Shown: piece by piece, positions 1 through 13,600 of the stretch
Numbering within the stretch: the first letter of the stretch is position 1
Layout: the number at the start of each line of letters is the position of its first letter
From: Acanthosoma haemorrhoidale
Lineage: Eukaryota; Arthropoda; Insecta; Hemiptera; Acanthosomatidae
Length of the DNA stretch: 64,000 nt
Direction of reading: 5' to 3'
Assembly: GCA_930367205.1 (NCBI GenBank)
Contig: OV884015.1
Coordinates: forward strand, 34,587,288-34,651,287
Translations under genes and position numbers: made by a program
The notes under the pieces: generated by a model
The model's database searches: none
Told to the model about the DNA's origin: nothing
Seen by the model: only the letters and a program-made list of their open reading frames with translations

Positions 1-45
1 GGCTGAAAGGGGTATGTTTAATGATGCCCAGGTGGCCAACCCCCC

Positions 46-190
46 TTAGGTTTATGACTGTTGGTCTAAAATGGTGTGTTTTATGGCTGCTAGGGACTCA
101 TCCACTTAGGTTTTATGACCGCCTAGAGGTGACCCTAGGTCTGCCCGGTTCAGTTTTATGACAGTCAGGTGCCGTTTATGCCGGTGACCC
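46..190. repeat. Degenerate short tandem motif
   Basis: A motif close to GTTTTATGAC(C/T)G recurs about five times (near 49, 76, 110, 151 and 173) at spacings of roughly 20-40 bases, in a stretch clearly richer in G+C than the DNA to its right. It looks like an eroded minisatellite or the edge of a larger repeat cut by the window boundary. No reading frame is supported. Confidence 0.4.
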
Positions 191-240
191 CTCTGTTACC
201 TGCCTTGCTACAACTGCCGCATGGACCCGCCTGGTCTATT

Positions 241-935
241 ACTAGAAGTTTTACAAAGCTATAATACATTATTTGCACCAGAGTATAGAGTAATTTACAT
301 ATATGGTTGGCGATCGCTACAGTAATAATTATAAATTTTGCTGTATTAAAAAGATTTTAGAATTATTATCTAAGTTAAATTTATGGTTAGAGAACGTGGT
401 AACAACATTGATACACCAATCTTCTAATTGTAATGTTTCGATACAAATTTTTTTAGATCGATTATAGAGGAGTCAAGGGTTGGTTGTTCACAACAGCAGT
501 TTAAGTGTCGGGGACCTCCTCGATTCTGTATCAACTACAAAAATATCAAATACAATAGTGTATCATGACATAGGATATTGTAGTATCTACTCATGCCTAA
601 TAGGAACTTGTCAGAGATATTTGATATGTGATTGATATCTTGAAAATTTAACCTATAATTAACAAAAGCTAAAATCAGCACGCCGAAGGAATTAAACTTA
701 TAATTGAATGAAAACTATTTCTTCTTAAACAAAATTGAAATTTTAATATCAAATTTAATTAATCTGAGACAGTCTAAATAATTACCTAAATAATAATAAT
801 TTCAACTTTCTAATATAGGTAAAAATTGCATTTGCAATATAATGAGAGTTTGTTAAATTTCACTTGGGTTGCTGATAGACATATAAGACAAATGGAAAAT
901 TTTATAAAAAAAAATCAATAAATATAACAAAAAGT
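241..935. other. AT-rich spacer downstream of cuticle gene 1
   Basis: No open frame, repeat or RNA gene is apparent here. The stretch separates the degenerate repeat at the window start from the 3' end of the first cuticle gene. Confidence 0.5.
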
Positions 936-942
936 ATAAAAA

Positions 943-948
943 TTTATT
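943..948 (-). terminator. Poly(A) signal of cuticle gene 1
   Basis: AATAAA on the minus strand, about 45 bases past the stop codon of the first cuticle gene. This implies a short 3' UTR of roughly 60-70 bases. Confidence 0.65.
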
Positions 949-990
949 TGTACAAAATATATATTACATTTAAAGACAGATGTTTAAAAT

Positions 991-2108
991 TTAGTAATGA
1001 GCTGGCTGTGGTTTGTAGTAGCTTGGCTGAGGAGCTGGTTTGTAGTAGCTTGGCTGAGGGGCTGGCTTGTAGTAGCTTGGCTGAGGTTGGTGGTAGCTTG
1101 GCTGAGGTTGGTGGTAGCTTGGCTGTGGTGCTGGTGCGTACTTGGAGGGCTCCCTGTGTACTTCAGCTAAGAAGCCGGACTTTCCTTCGACGGAATATTT
1201 GACCAGCCTTACAGAACCATCAGGTTCGACGAGACTGTACTCTCCGTGGGTACTGTCCCCCTTCCTCTCCTCTTTCTGGCTCTTGATGTCTCCGGTGTGT
1301 TCGTCATGGACGGCGTACTCGAAGTTGTAGTGTGGCTCTGAGTAGTAGTCCTGGGCTTCCCCCTTGTACTCGGCAGGCTGGTGGTAGCTGGCTTGATGTC
1401 CACCGTACTGGCAGTTTACTGCCGAAATGGCCACAGCTAAGAGTACGAACTGTAAATTTTAAATAAAAAGTGTGACATGGCAATTTTAGTGTTGCAAGAT
1501 ATACTATTTTCATTAATCAGTTGGTCAGGCAAGGTATACTTAAGAGAAATACTAGAAATAATATAATAAATAATTTGTCTAATTTTTTTATTTTCTCGTC
1601 TCGGAACTTTTCAGAAGAATAGTTATTTAGGAAGTTATCTAAGATAAAAAGTTTTTTCTAATTTTGACGTTCAAAAGTGATAAAAGTTATTGATGAAATT
1701 ATAAAAACAAATACATGAACATTAAAATAGGTTGAGGCCCAATATGACAAATAAATTTTCGGTTAATTTTTTCTGTGTCTGTGTTGGTTTAGTAAATAAA
1801 ATACACATTTTTGACCAAACAAGCCCAAACGTTCTTTTTCAAAAGCTTTAATAATTATTTCTGGCTTGAGTGTATGACAGGATTTTGTTTGAGTCGGGAG
1901 TACACTACATTTTTACGATTTATATTTTAAAACAGTTTATTTAATTTTGGCTTGTAACTGAGCTATTCAACTTCCAGAAGTAATTTACTCTAAAATAACA
2001 AATACTACTCAGTTCTTTATAAACAAAATTAAGTTAAAACGTAATAAATTATTCCCATGCCAATCCCTCGCTCTTATAGTTACTATGTACAATCGTTACC
2101 TTGATCAT
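991..2108 (-). CDS. RR-2 cuticle protein (cuticle gene 1), two exons
   Basis: Structural protein of the insect cuticle; RR-2 proteins bind chitin through a Rebers-Riddiford domain (Pfam Chitin_bind_4). Exon 1 is only nine coding bases, 2108-2100 (Met-Ile-Lys), followed by donor GTAAC. Exon 2 runs 1449-991 after acceptor ACAG. The joined product is 155 aa. Residues 1-16 form a signal peptide (MIKFVLLAVAISAVNC). Residues 42-103 are a full RR-2 domain, with the EERKGDSTHGEYSL core and a closing GFLAEVHRE. The tail (about 104-155) is repeats of PSYHQPQ and PSYYKPAPQ, with Tyr and His typical of proteins that are cross-linked. A frame that starts at 1434 begins at a GTG inside the signal peptide and is not the real start. 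The promoter is at 2131-2167. It is the first of three same-strand genes with the same microexon design. Confidence 0.9.
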
Positions 2109-2130
2109 GGTGAGTAATGTGTAAAGCGAA

Positions 2131-2167
2131 GACTGTTAGTTGAGATATGAAGCGGTTCGGTTATATA
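2131..2167 (-). promoter_or_regulatory. Core promoter of cuticle gene 1 (TATA and initiator)
   Basis: On the minus strand, TATATAA lies at 2167-2161 and an initiator-like ACAGTC at 2136-2131, about 30 bases downstream. The ATG follows about 25 bases after that. Spacing and order match an arthropod TATA/Inr promoter, and the same layout recurs at the other two cuticle genes. Confidence 0.7.
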
Positions 2168-2174
2168 CTATGCT

Positions 2175-3765
2175 CTGGCATCCCCTCCACTGTTACCCCT
2201 AGCGATGGGCCAATCTTAATGAATCCATTCACAAATTACAGCCCTTCGAGCCAATATAGAACCTAAGGCCATCCACTTGAGGAACTGCCACAGTTTAGAC
2301 TTGGGAGGATAATTGGAGCGAAGCAGTTTGGTTTTGACACCAGGAATGTCCGAGTCATCGTGCGCGGAATTCGTGGGGTAACAAGCGATATATGACTGTT
2401 ATGCCATGTTCACTTCAACCTAGGTCAATTAATTCAATTAAAAACACATGTTAGTTAACATTTATTATTACGCTGCTGGAAAAGTATACGCCTCGTTCGA
2501 ACTGATCATGTTTAATAAAATTTCCATTATATTTCGAAGTTGTAGATAGTTAATTTTCAACCCTTAAGTCGTTTCTTTGTTATGTGTAGTTACTCTGAAG
2601 ATGATGTAAATGCAAGATAATTCAATTGTCAAAATGAAATATGGATCGGGAAGAAAATAATTTTGTTTAGATTTCTTATGTCCTAAACAAAGGATCGGTA
2701 ATTTTTTTGATTTATGGAGCTCTTTGCGAATTAATTAGATGTGCAATGTTCTTCGGAGCATTAATTAAATTTAAATATTAAAAACTGAAGTAAATGAAGA
2801 CGACAGCTGTTGTAATCGTTTTTCATGATAAAGAACATGGTGGAGAGTCTGATCAGTTTTGATCCACCAAAGCGGATTTAAGGGTTGTCCACCCACATCC
2901 AGTACGAACTGAACGCAAAAATAGTACCCTTTAATTTTGGTGATTCGAATGATGTGATTAAATCTTTTGTCAGTATTTTCATGATTTTCAATAGAAAATT
3001 CTCACCCTCTCAATATCCGTCATGCTTCATCCTTACTCCCCTATTCCCAAGACCTTACCAATCAGACAGACGGTTAAGAAGATCCTAGGTTAGATCTTTG
3101 CATTATTTTTTTACTATTATTATCATTTTATTCAATTTTTTGTAATTACATACAGCTACCATTTAACTATTCTGTTGATGAACTATAGGAACCTTTCAAA
3201 ATAGAATTCACTAATACTTATGTATTTAATTGTATTTCTATTTTTCACTTAATTTAACTCAATTTAATTGTAATTGTTTTTTATTTTGAAAAAAATCTAG
3301 AATGATATTTATTAATTTGTGGTTTACATTTTAGTTTTTTATTACTATTTCATTTTCTCCCCCTGTGACGTATTGTTCGTCGAAGTTGTTTTTTTTAGCT
3401 TTGTTGTTATTCATTGGGTACATAGTCCAAGATTAATGATTTTTCCATTCTATTCCAAAATTTCATTAAAACCTAATGCTTTTCAAAACTTTAAAGTTTA
3501 TTTATTTATTAATTTCATTCAGGCCTATTTAAAATATTTTTTCTTTGGCCAGTAATTATTAAAAGTAGTGAGATTAATTAATTAAAGTTAACAACTAAAA
3601 ATTCATACTTTATTTTTTTAGTTTTGTTATATTTTTGGCCCAGCTTTCAATTTTGTATTAGATAAACAAGAAAATTTCAGTAGACAATGAATGAATGAAT
3701 GAAGAATTATAAACCAAGGGCATTTGTTATAACTATATGTCCCATTTATTGGCAAACATTCATGT
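2175..3765. other. Intergenic spacer between cuticle genes 1 and 2
   Basis: AT-rich DNA with no convincing exon. Short open frames at 2885-3088 and 3319-3555 have low-complexity or T-rich translations, no flanking splice sites and no domain resemblance. Confidence 0.45.
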
Positions 3766-3774
3766 CAGTCGCCA

Positions 3775-3965
3775 GCTAGTGTTGTCCAACAACTTGAGGA
3801 AGTTGGGATTCGTACTTTAAACTGGCCCGCTCGTTACCAGGATCTAACCTCAATCGATATCCTCTGGGATGAGCTTGGAAGTCGATTATGGTGTGCCTTG
3901 CTCCTGTTAGGACCCTCAGAACTGTGATATCTCCTAGTGTAGGAGTTATAGACAATAACCCTAGA
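3775..3965 (+). pseudogene. Tc1-like transposase fragment
   Basis: The plus strand can be read as ...IRTLNWPARYQDLTSIDILWDELGSRL..., which resembles the conserved Tc1 stretch around WPxxSPDLNPIEHLWDxLG with several substitutions. Only this part of the DDE domain is recognisable. No terminal inverted repeats were found, so this is a small decayed remnant. The minus-strand frame over the same DNA is its shadow. Confidence 0.65.
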
Positions 3966-4024
3966 ATTTGTGAGCAGTTTGATAAGAAGTATGCCAACCA
4001 AGCAGGACGGGATCAGTCGTTGAA

Positions 4025-4445
4025 GCTATAGGTGGTAACGCATGTCATTATTGAAATGCATTCAACGTTAAGTTTTGGCATATGCATTTTCCAAAATACA
4101 GGTTTTTTTAATCTTTCGTGCAATACACTTCTAGAATCTACTATTTTGTACAAGTGTTGTTTTTGGATGGAAAGTAGCAACTTAAAACTAAATAAGTAAA
4201 ATTTTAGAAGTGCACTACATTTTTAGTAAACATACTACTTACTTTTTATTGTATGTTACTTTCTTCCCCTCCCTCTCCCCTCTATACTTTCTACCACTTA
4301 TACCATAACACACCACACACCTTTTCAATTTTTTTGTGTGGTTATTTTCTTAATAATTTATTTACTAAACATATTTTACATACACGAAATGAACGTATAT
4401 CTCATTCAAACCCGTAACGGCATGAAATAAATTTTAACTACAAAT
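4025..4445. other. AT-rich spacer with no gene seen
   Basis: Nothing recognisable apart from pyrimidine-rich tracts near 4260-4300. It lies between the Tc1 remnant and the 3' end of cuticle gene 2. Confidence 0.4.
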
Positions 4446-4451
4446 AAGACT

Positions 4452-4457
4452 TTTATT
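4452..4457 (-). terminator. Candidate poly(A) signal of cuticle gene 2
   Basis: AATAAA on the minus strand about 190 bases past the stop at 4647. A nearer ATTAAA variant at 4548-4543 could serve instead. Confidence 0.4.
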
Positions 4458-4646
4458 TGGGTGATTAAATTTACTCTTTAGACAGAAAATCACATTATAT
4501 TGACCAAATAAAATGTAAAAACACAAATAATTCACTAAATACATTTAATTATTCAGTAAAAGTTACTAATATAGTATAACAATAACAAAAACTAACGCTA
4601 ATATCAGTCTTGACAGGGGGTTGGTGTGATGAGCGATGGAAATCGA

Positions 4647-7600
4647 CTAGCTATGCAGATGCCTGGTCTTGGTAAAGACTCGAACTCCGTCTTTACCCAG
4701 GCTGACAACAGAAGACGACAGACCGCTGCCCATGTAGAAGTAGGAGTTGACGTAGCTGTCGGGGCTGTGGTGTGAGATCTCGTAGCCTGCGGCGAAGGGT
4801 TCACTGGAGTCCTTGCAATGAGGGCAGGTGGAGATTTTCTCCCTACGGTATAGAGGTACGTACAGGTAAAAGCAATTAATGAGATGGTTGTGACACGTAA
4901 TATATAAACACATAAACCTAAGATATATTATTCTAAACTAGGATGTCTTACCTATAAATTTGTTTATTGTGTACACTTAAATTATTCATGAAATAAAATT
5001 AATATAATTACGAAAAAAAAATACTCAGAGTTCCTTCCATCATTTTATACGGTCCTGGTATAGAATTATAATTCAGCACAAAGACGACAGTAAGAATTTA
5101 TGACACATAACGGAGAGAACCTATGTTAGTTCATTGAGTTTCAACAGTTTGTTTGACAATGAAAATTATTGACACAGGAGAGACAAGGCGTAGAGGCTAG
5201 TATATGTGTATTTAATTATAAAATGAATAATTATTTTGACATTCGAATGTCATCATCATTGAAGGTGAAATTTTAAGGCTCTTTAAAACATCGCAACAAG
5301 CAACAGCTCTTTAAAGCAAGAGCATAAATAACTTTATAATTATTAGAAATTTTTTTTTTATCATTAAAACACAAGACGACAGATATGTTCCAATAACGTA
5401 AGTAGGCCCGTGCATCTTCACTATTTCACATAGCATCGTGGCCACCAATGGCTCTCGGCGGTAAATCATCTGGGTCAGTCTTCTGCACATGGTTGCTTGC
5501 GTGTCCTGAAACAATATTTAGGACCTACTATGCAATCACGGGGGCATGCACTAGCCTTTATTTTAATTACCTTTGTAGTAACCTTTTCCACAGCACAACA
5601 TAAACGCTTATGGTCCAAAACCCAGGATTATACCCATGATGAAACGTAGGTAAGAACCTTATTAGTGAGAATTGACTTGATTAGGCAACAAAAAATGATA
5701 TAAAAAGGACTTTTATGATTTCCAAGGGTCCTCAAGATAAATATGAGTATAATAAAGTAAATATACCTATACCTACCTTGTCAAATGATAAAGAAAAATT
5801 TTAGGTTCCACACACCACTTTTGGATAACACTGTTTCCCATTTTATATAATACAACCCAAACATAAAAATAACAAACTTAAATACCCCATCCTGTTAATG
5901 TAGGCTAATGGCTTTCTGACAATCACCTAATTCTGATGAATGTTTCCGACTATTTCATTTTAAGGATGACACTTTCACCTAATGTAACGCTTTGCTGGGG
6001 ATGTGATGAAAGAATAGAGCATTCGCAAGTGGATTGTCCAGAAAAGTGGGAATGGAAGTTCTGGCTCTTCCTCCACAGCTTGCTTGAAAGGTTGGTCCAG
6101 GTTGAGAGACATTATTGACTTAAACAAGCTAAGGATCATTGCAGGGGTGAAGTTTTAGTGATTTATGGCATATGGGGCCTTTGTCATAAATCACTAAAAT
6201 TTTCGCAGATCTAGCTAATCTCGTAATATTATTGAAAACATAGCCTTGGGACTTACATCATCATTATACTGCCTACGCGGTTGAAAAGTAGAACACAGCG
6301 CAGTTAGGATAACTTACTGACAACCGGCTTAAGGTGTATCCTAATGAGGTTACAGTGTGAATCCTCGTGATTCATGAAGCTATGACCAGAAAATTGTCTC
6401 AGCTTATGGTGAATTTGTAATTCCACTGATTGTATTTTACGGACAGCAACCCTATTTCACCTCTGGAATGAATGGCTTATATTATTATTATACTAGAAAA
6501 ATAGGTATCAAATCATCTGGACACAAATACTGGGATAGATAGATGCAGAGAATCAGACCATTTAGCAATTGTGAAGAAATGTAGAATGATTTGCTAAAAG
6601 CAACCTTCATAGAAAACACACATACATATTCTAAAGATATGAGAAAGGGCAAAAGAATATTGATTTTGATTGACAGAATGAATACGGAGGACGACATAAA
6701 GAGGTCAGTGGAGGCTTAACAGTTCATTATATACCACCAGTACTTAAAGTATGTAAAATTTCGTTTTGTGAATGTTTTTTTTTTTTTTTCGAATTTTTGT
6801 TTTTGTGAATGGAATTTTTTTCTCCATAAAAAGGGACAAACCTATAATAATGCAATATAACAAAAAAAAATAGATATTCAGTTACTAATGAACTTATCAC
6901 AAACTTGAGTTTACAGTCTGTCTAGTCAATTCAATCTGAATCATCCTACTTAAATTTGTGTATGTGGCCTATGTATACATAAATGAATACAAATTTACAA
7001 ATCCTCTAGATTGATTTAAATCCGTTCGAATTTTGTTCAAAATTTGTTCATGTCGGTGCAGAAGCTGAAATCAATACAATATCTTCTATTAGTTATAAGA
7101 CAAATCCTCATTTATTTGGATTGATCTCAATTATTTCAACATGAAAGGGACCTAACGTTTCGAAATTCAGGTCAATAAAATAGAACTTTGAAAAAAAACT
7201 ACCTATGGACTTTGGCGACGAATCCTGAAGGTCCGTCCACTTTGTAGACGACAGTCCTCTTGTAACCGTCTGGATCGTGGAGGGAATACTGCCCTCTTAG
7301 CTTGTCTCCCAGCAGCTCCTCCTCCCTGCTCTGGTAGTTGCCAGTTTTGGAGTCACGGACGGAGTATTCAAACTTGTATTGTGCATCCTTACCTTCTTCT
7401 TCTTCCTCCATCAAAGAGTGAACACCATATCCAGTCCAGAATATATAGATGAATAAATACTGAAAACCAGAAATATTCTTCATGATAAGATTGCCTACAT
7501 GTGTTCCTGTAAGACCTCAACCCCCATAGGTATTAGAAGCTGAGAAGCCTTGAAAATGTCAGGAACAGAGTCAAACAAATTTAAAAACATGGCTTCCTTA

Positions 7601-10600
7601 TTCATTCTAGTTGATAAATTGAAACAATTATAATTCATTGAAAATGGTAGAATACTTCATTGGGAATAAAATCAATTAGGAAAATAATAAAACCAATCTT
7701 GCTTGCCATATTTGTAAAATAAACTAAGAAAAAATGCTTAAGATCTAAAATATGCGCTAAAAAAAATTACACACAATCCATTAATATTCCACACATTAAC
7801 AATCCATAAACATTAAGCGTAAAAAAATATGAAAAAAATAAAATGAAAAAAAATCTACAGCTTACGAAATTGGGTAAGAAAATAGGTATATAAAACTTAA
7901 AACTAATTACTGTTAAAATTAAAAGACCTCTAAAAAATTCCTCATGGCCCATTTTTTGCCTTCCTTTGATTTCAGAATAACTAGAAAAAAATAACATAAA
8001 GATACAAATATTATTTGATGTACATGATTGAAGCTAGGGAAAAAGATTTTTTTTTTTTTTTTTTATTGTTGGAAGAGAAAACAATAAACTAAAAATACGT
8101 AGTTGTTAAATATAATTTCACATTTCGAAGAGGTGTGCCTGAAGAAGTTGAATGGAGAATTCCACCCTATCCCCCGGGTTCCTTCCCTCTAATCATGAAT
8201 TTAGTCAGTTCTAGTGGTAGAACTGAGTTAGGGTGGTGTTGGCTATGTACATATATATTGTATGCATGAACAAGAAGATGAGGTATTTAAATATATTTGT
8301 TTGCTATAGAATTGCTAGGAGATTAGAACCCCTACACTAGTAATTTTAACCCTAAGCAGTTCGTGACTTCCGAACCATGCAAATTTTTTTTTACTAATAC
8401 CACAGAGAGCATACTTGCAGAAGCAGCAATCAAAGCCAATTTGATAATAGGACAACTAGGCTGACTGAAATATAAATCTTCTTACCTCGCCTGAAGAACT
8501 TGAAACCCATAATGCACCATTAACAGTTCATCAATTTTTAAAATAAGTCTAATAATAACAACGGAAATTTAATCCTACTATGACAGTGTAAAACATTTCT
8601 ATAGCTTCATACCCTTATACTTTATTTTTTCTTGTACATGATTTAAGTTAGCAATAAAAGTGAAAACAACCATAGATTATGTATCATATTGTTTTGCATG
8701 AAGATATTTGTGAGGATCACTCTGCACACTCAACATATCATAGAGAGAGTAGTTGTGCATTACAATTACAAATTAGCAATTATGCTGTCTCCAATAGATT
8801 GACTTGAAAATTGACATCGATCTTACGTTTGTATCATGTTTAAAAAGCAAGAATTTTAATTTGAGCTACTTTGGAGCGAAGCTTAAGTATTGCATTTGGC
8901 CAACCGCAGGTTGCATAACAGCTGGGAATGTGTTCTGGACTGCCATTATACAAGCTATAATTATCCCTGGAATGAATAAATTATCAGAAACAATATTCAT
9001 TTAATTATGCCTGACAAATCGCCCATATTATGTTACTGGTTTCGAGAACTGGGCCGAGTCCGCTTCATCGGGCACGCTCCGATGCTAACGCATGAGCGGC
9101 TGTTGCCGTAGAAAGTGATTGATTGCTAACGCGTGTTCCATTTTTGGGCAGTTTTCAATAAGCGCTTATGGTGGAAAAGTATAACTGGCACTAAAAGAAT
9201 GAATATCAAAGAAAACGGATCGGTAAACTAGTTTAAATGTATAACTAAAATAATTGTATTAGTTCAAGATTAAAACATAACAATCAATAGTCAACGATTG
9301 TGATAAAGATTGCTTTTTTGAAAGCGTTGTCATTTTTCTATGTAAAAGTTTTTTTTTTTAATTTTACATTCTATATATAACTTATAAATATTATATAAAA
9401 TTTTGTGCCATATGTTGAACAATTTAAAAAATATCCCTACTTGAATATCTAAGTTTAATACATGCAATGAATAACGAAATAAAATTACTTCAGAATATTG
9501 TGGGAGGACAAGTTGCTTACGATTCAAGATTAATAGACAACCAATAAATTATTATAAAATGACAGCTGTCACGTTTTGGCTTGTCATTAAAGCGAAATTA
9601 TTGAGCTGACTAAAAACCTGACTGCTTTTCTATTCTATTACAACTTCGTCCAATTTAAATATCATAATTTTTGAAATTGCTACATGGTGGAAAATTTGCT
9701 GCCTGTAGGTTTTTTTTAAGTATTTAAATTTACTGTGGGTAAGATCATAAATATTTACAGCGAGGCCAATAGAATTTAATTCAATTAAAGCCACTGCTAA
9801 AAAACATATAAATCAGATGATTTCAGTATTGGGCCAAAAAACTGGGAATCATTTAGCGAAATAAAGGGACAAAAGACTCTTAATGACTAGAAAACTAATG
9901 AGATGATACCAATAAATGAGGTTAGTAAAATTTCAAATTCTAACATGGCTTAAAAAACAAAGGAAAAAATAAATACAAAATGATAATTAAAAACAAGTGC
10001 GAGACCAAAACTGTGGGAAATAATGAGAATGTAAAGTAGTGATACAACCCATAACCAATAGGAATTTATTGTTGTAAGACTCAATTATTTGTAGAAAATC
10101 AAAAGAAGAATTAAAAAGATATCTTACGTTTTGAAAAACTCATTTTCCTATGGGTTTTTGGTGGAATTTTGATAGGCTGGAACCGCATTCCGCAATGACT
10201 ATTACGACCTTGGAACTATCATAACTACCTCTGTACTAACATCGCGCCTTCTTTTCTCCAGTACACCTAACCCTCAACGTCTTTATGCCAGGCACTGTGC
10301 GTGCGCCGTTGGCATATTGGAGGAAAGCAGTATTGAGATTAAGAAATTTTAGGTTGTAATTCCTAAATGGACAGCGCCTACGTCAATTTTACATAAATTG
10401 TAGTTATTATTGACGACAGAAAGCTTATTCATTTATTTCTTAACTTTATTTTGCGATTGTTCATCTTAGATTTTATTAGGGCCCTAACAGTAAAAGTGAA
10501 AGTAACTTTATGCTATTAAATTAATTTCTAATTCTAAAGTCATTTCTGAACAGTTTAGCTGATGATAAAAACATTTAAAAAACCATCAAGTTGAGTCATT

Positions 10601-13600
10601 AAGTGTAATTTGGTGGTTATGATGGTCAGGGTTATGATGCGTGAACAGTTCTCTACAAATCACTGAACATATAACCAATCAGGAACGCAGCTGTGATGTT
10701 CCAGAAGAAGGTATTTTTCTGATTCTTCGATAGAACTGTTACTGGAACGGTGAATTGTTCACGAAACAGATGCTTATTTGGAATGAAAAGTAATGATCTG
10801 ACATTCGTAGAGCACTATTTAATTTAAATCACTAACTGGAGGAAGTAAACCACTTCTACTATGGCAGCTACAAGAACAAAAAGTGACTGTCGCACTCTAG
10901 ATTTCCCGAAGTAATGGCCCGTTAAAAAATTATTATTTTTGTACCTTTTAAAACCCCTGTACACCCAGGGGACGATGACTTACTTCCATGAAGCAGAATA
11001 CTATCGACAGTTATATAATGCTAAGAATATTATAATGCTAATATTATATATAGCTAAAAAAAAGAAGCAAGCCCCTTCTAGTGTATATCTGCCTCGGGAC
11101 TTCATGGAAGTCACTGGTGTTTCCTGTTATTTTTTTAGTAAGCGACCGCATCCCTTCAAGACCTCCCTCCTATTTCCCAGAACTACCCTCAGCTTTAGTC
11201 CCAGACACTTGTTTCCACACATCCCACCTAGAATGTAGTAACGTAACTCTTTATATTTTTACATACCAGTGTTTTGCTTGTCGTTCATAATAAAGCTTTT
11301 CTTTTCTTTTAAAAGACTCTCCTCTACAAAGATTATTTAACTGACGATTGACATGGATACGTTTTTCTTAAACGTAATTATATATAGCAACACCTTAAAG
11401 GCTATAGGTAAACCTTTGCACTTTTTCTTTAACTTTTTCATATGATATCCGGAACACTTGCTGAAAAGCCTCTAAATGCATAATTAATGCTGGATAGTAT
11501 ACAATTTGTGTAAAGGCAGTAAAATTTTAGATAATTTTTAAAAAAATTCAAAGGAGCCATCAGGTTATTCAGCATACCAGTACTTCTCTTTACGTGATTA
11601 AGAGGTTGAAGTAGATTCCATAAAGATATTAACTAAACTTAAGTATATTCAACATATCAATACATTCCATAACAGAGCATACTGTATATCAATATAAAAA
11701 TTTACAGATTGGCATCATAAGTGAGGAGACGCCAGTGAGATACGCTCGGTGACTACACCACACGCTGCTAGAAGCTTCACACCTAGGCGTACCCAAGCCA
11801 AGCCAGGAGCCACGGTATCCTACCATGTGAAATCATTCACTTCTGGCAGTTTCGCTACCATTGAGTAATTTGTATTTTATAATAATAATAATAATAACCA
11901 ATACAATAAACTAAGCGTTATATACAAAAAACAAGTTCAAGCTTATAATTAATATTAGTTCAAGCTTGAAGAAACTGAATTACGTTAACTCCTGAAATTT
12001 AAAAAAGATTAATTATTTTGAAGAGTAATTAGTAATTATTTTTAGGAGTAAAATGTTTTACGATATGGAAATATGATTAAAACTGTTAACACGTGGACTT
12101 TACCACTTAGTGCTTGCTCCTTCGAAATCCTAAATTGGACGAAAACTGACCTTGAAGCCTTGATGGCCGCTGCACCAGACTCTGCTTACAAAGAAAGAGC
12201 GTCTTCAAATCAAACATGTTGAAGTAATGTACCAAATTGCCTTCTGAACCATAATCCTGGCTTTTCTCAGTTGTGGCATCATTCAATGGAATCTACACGG
12301 ACTTCGCCCAATTAACAATGCCCTCGGCGAATCTACTACTAAAGAATTAAGAAAATGTTATCTATGACTCCCTGAAAGATATGTGTAAAAGCAAAGCACT
12401 GCACCGAAGGCTCTACCACTCCCTAACAGGCACCAGACAAACGGCATCTTCCCAACATAGGGAATCAGACGGATTTCATCTCAAAATACATGAGCAAGTC
12501 GGTGTCACAAGATCCTACAGAAAGCACAAATATAATGGGTAGGGTTAATCTATACAGTACATAATTCTGGGTTGAAAAGTTCTGGGAAGAAAGCACCTGC
12601 AAACAGATAATCATACTGCGATAATTATTTACTATGCAATAACAACAAAATAGTTTAAGAAACCGATCTCTCTACCATCATGAACAAACGAACACCAATC
12701 GGTTGAGGGCATGATGTCTTTATTTACTAAGCAATTTTACCAGCAAAGTCCACACACGGTTGTAAATAATAGCCCAGAAACGTAGTACGTAACAAAATTA
12801 GTATCAGAGGATTTGGCTAGATAATTAAGGTAACTACATAGATTGAGATTTCATAGAAAGCTGTTGGATTGAACCCTTCGTCGTTTCCTGCAAGTGATGG
12901 GCATTATTAAGCGGAGGGCACGCTTAAGTTCATCTGGACACCAGAGCTGTCGACGAAAACCTTGGAGTCAACAAACAATACTTTCTCGAACTCGTTACAA
13001 GCTAAGTTAACGACAATGTTGACACGATTATTGACCCAAACTGAGTATAACTGCTTAATATAGTTTGGGTAGGTGAATAATCCCTGAGGATTTCGAGAAG
13101 TGTCAAATTCCAAATCAAAATATTTGTAAAATCTCTCTCGTGGTCACGAGCATTTCATCAACATTAACTAATTAAGATTGTAACTAAACGTTATCCTAAC
13201 TCTGTGTAACGGTTCATTGTAATTATATATTATTGGTGATCACTTATCCAACAATTTTTAACCTACTGTTACTTTAAATAGGTCATCAAATTGAATAGAA
13301 AGACATTAAAAGTAGTCATTTTCACGTCAAAAGATCACTAATTTACATTGATGCATTTATCTAGGGTTTTTATTTATCTAAGATGTTTCAATAAAATATA
13401 AAGCAAAGCTTTATGTCTGTTTTTAAATGTCAAATGGAACGATATAAAATTCCTTGAAAATATAAATATAAAAAGTCCTTTTGAAGATGCGGTATAACAA
13501 AAACCTTGTCAATGTAACCTACTGGCCATAATAAATTTATCAATAATTTTACATTAGTTAGATAGAAGTGGATATATGCAATTCATAAATAAACCAACAC

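Noticed and set aside
5311..5508. Alternative exon for cuticle gene 2 (acceptor GTTTCAG)
   Set aside because: Joining it to exon 2 gives a stop after about ten codons, whereas the exon at 4842 restores the VHRE motif and a full tail. It is still possible as an alternative exon.
7482..8515. An ATG-containing segment ending in GCGAG before GTAAGAAG (near 8485-8519) as first exon of cuticle gene 2
   Set aside because: Its phases do not fit exon 2: each candidate ATG leads to an early stop. The Met-Tyr-Lys microexon at 15499 fits in frame.
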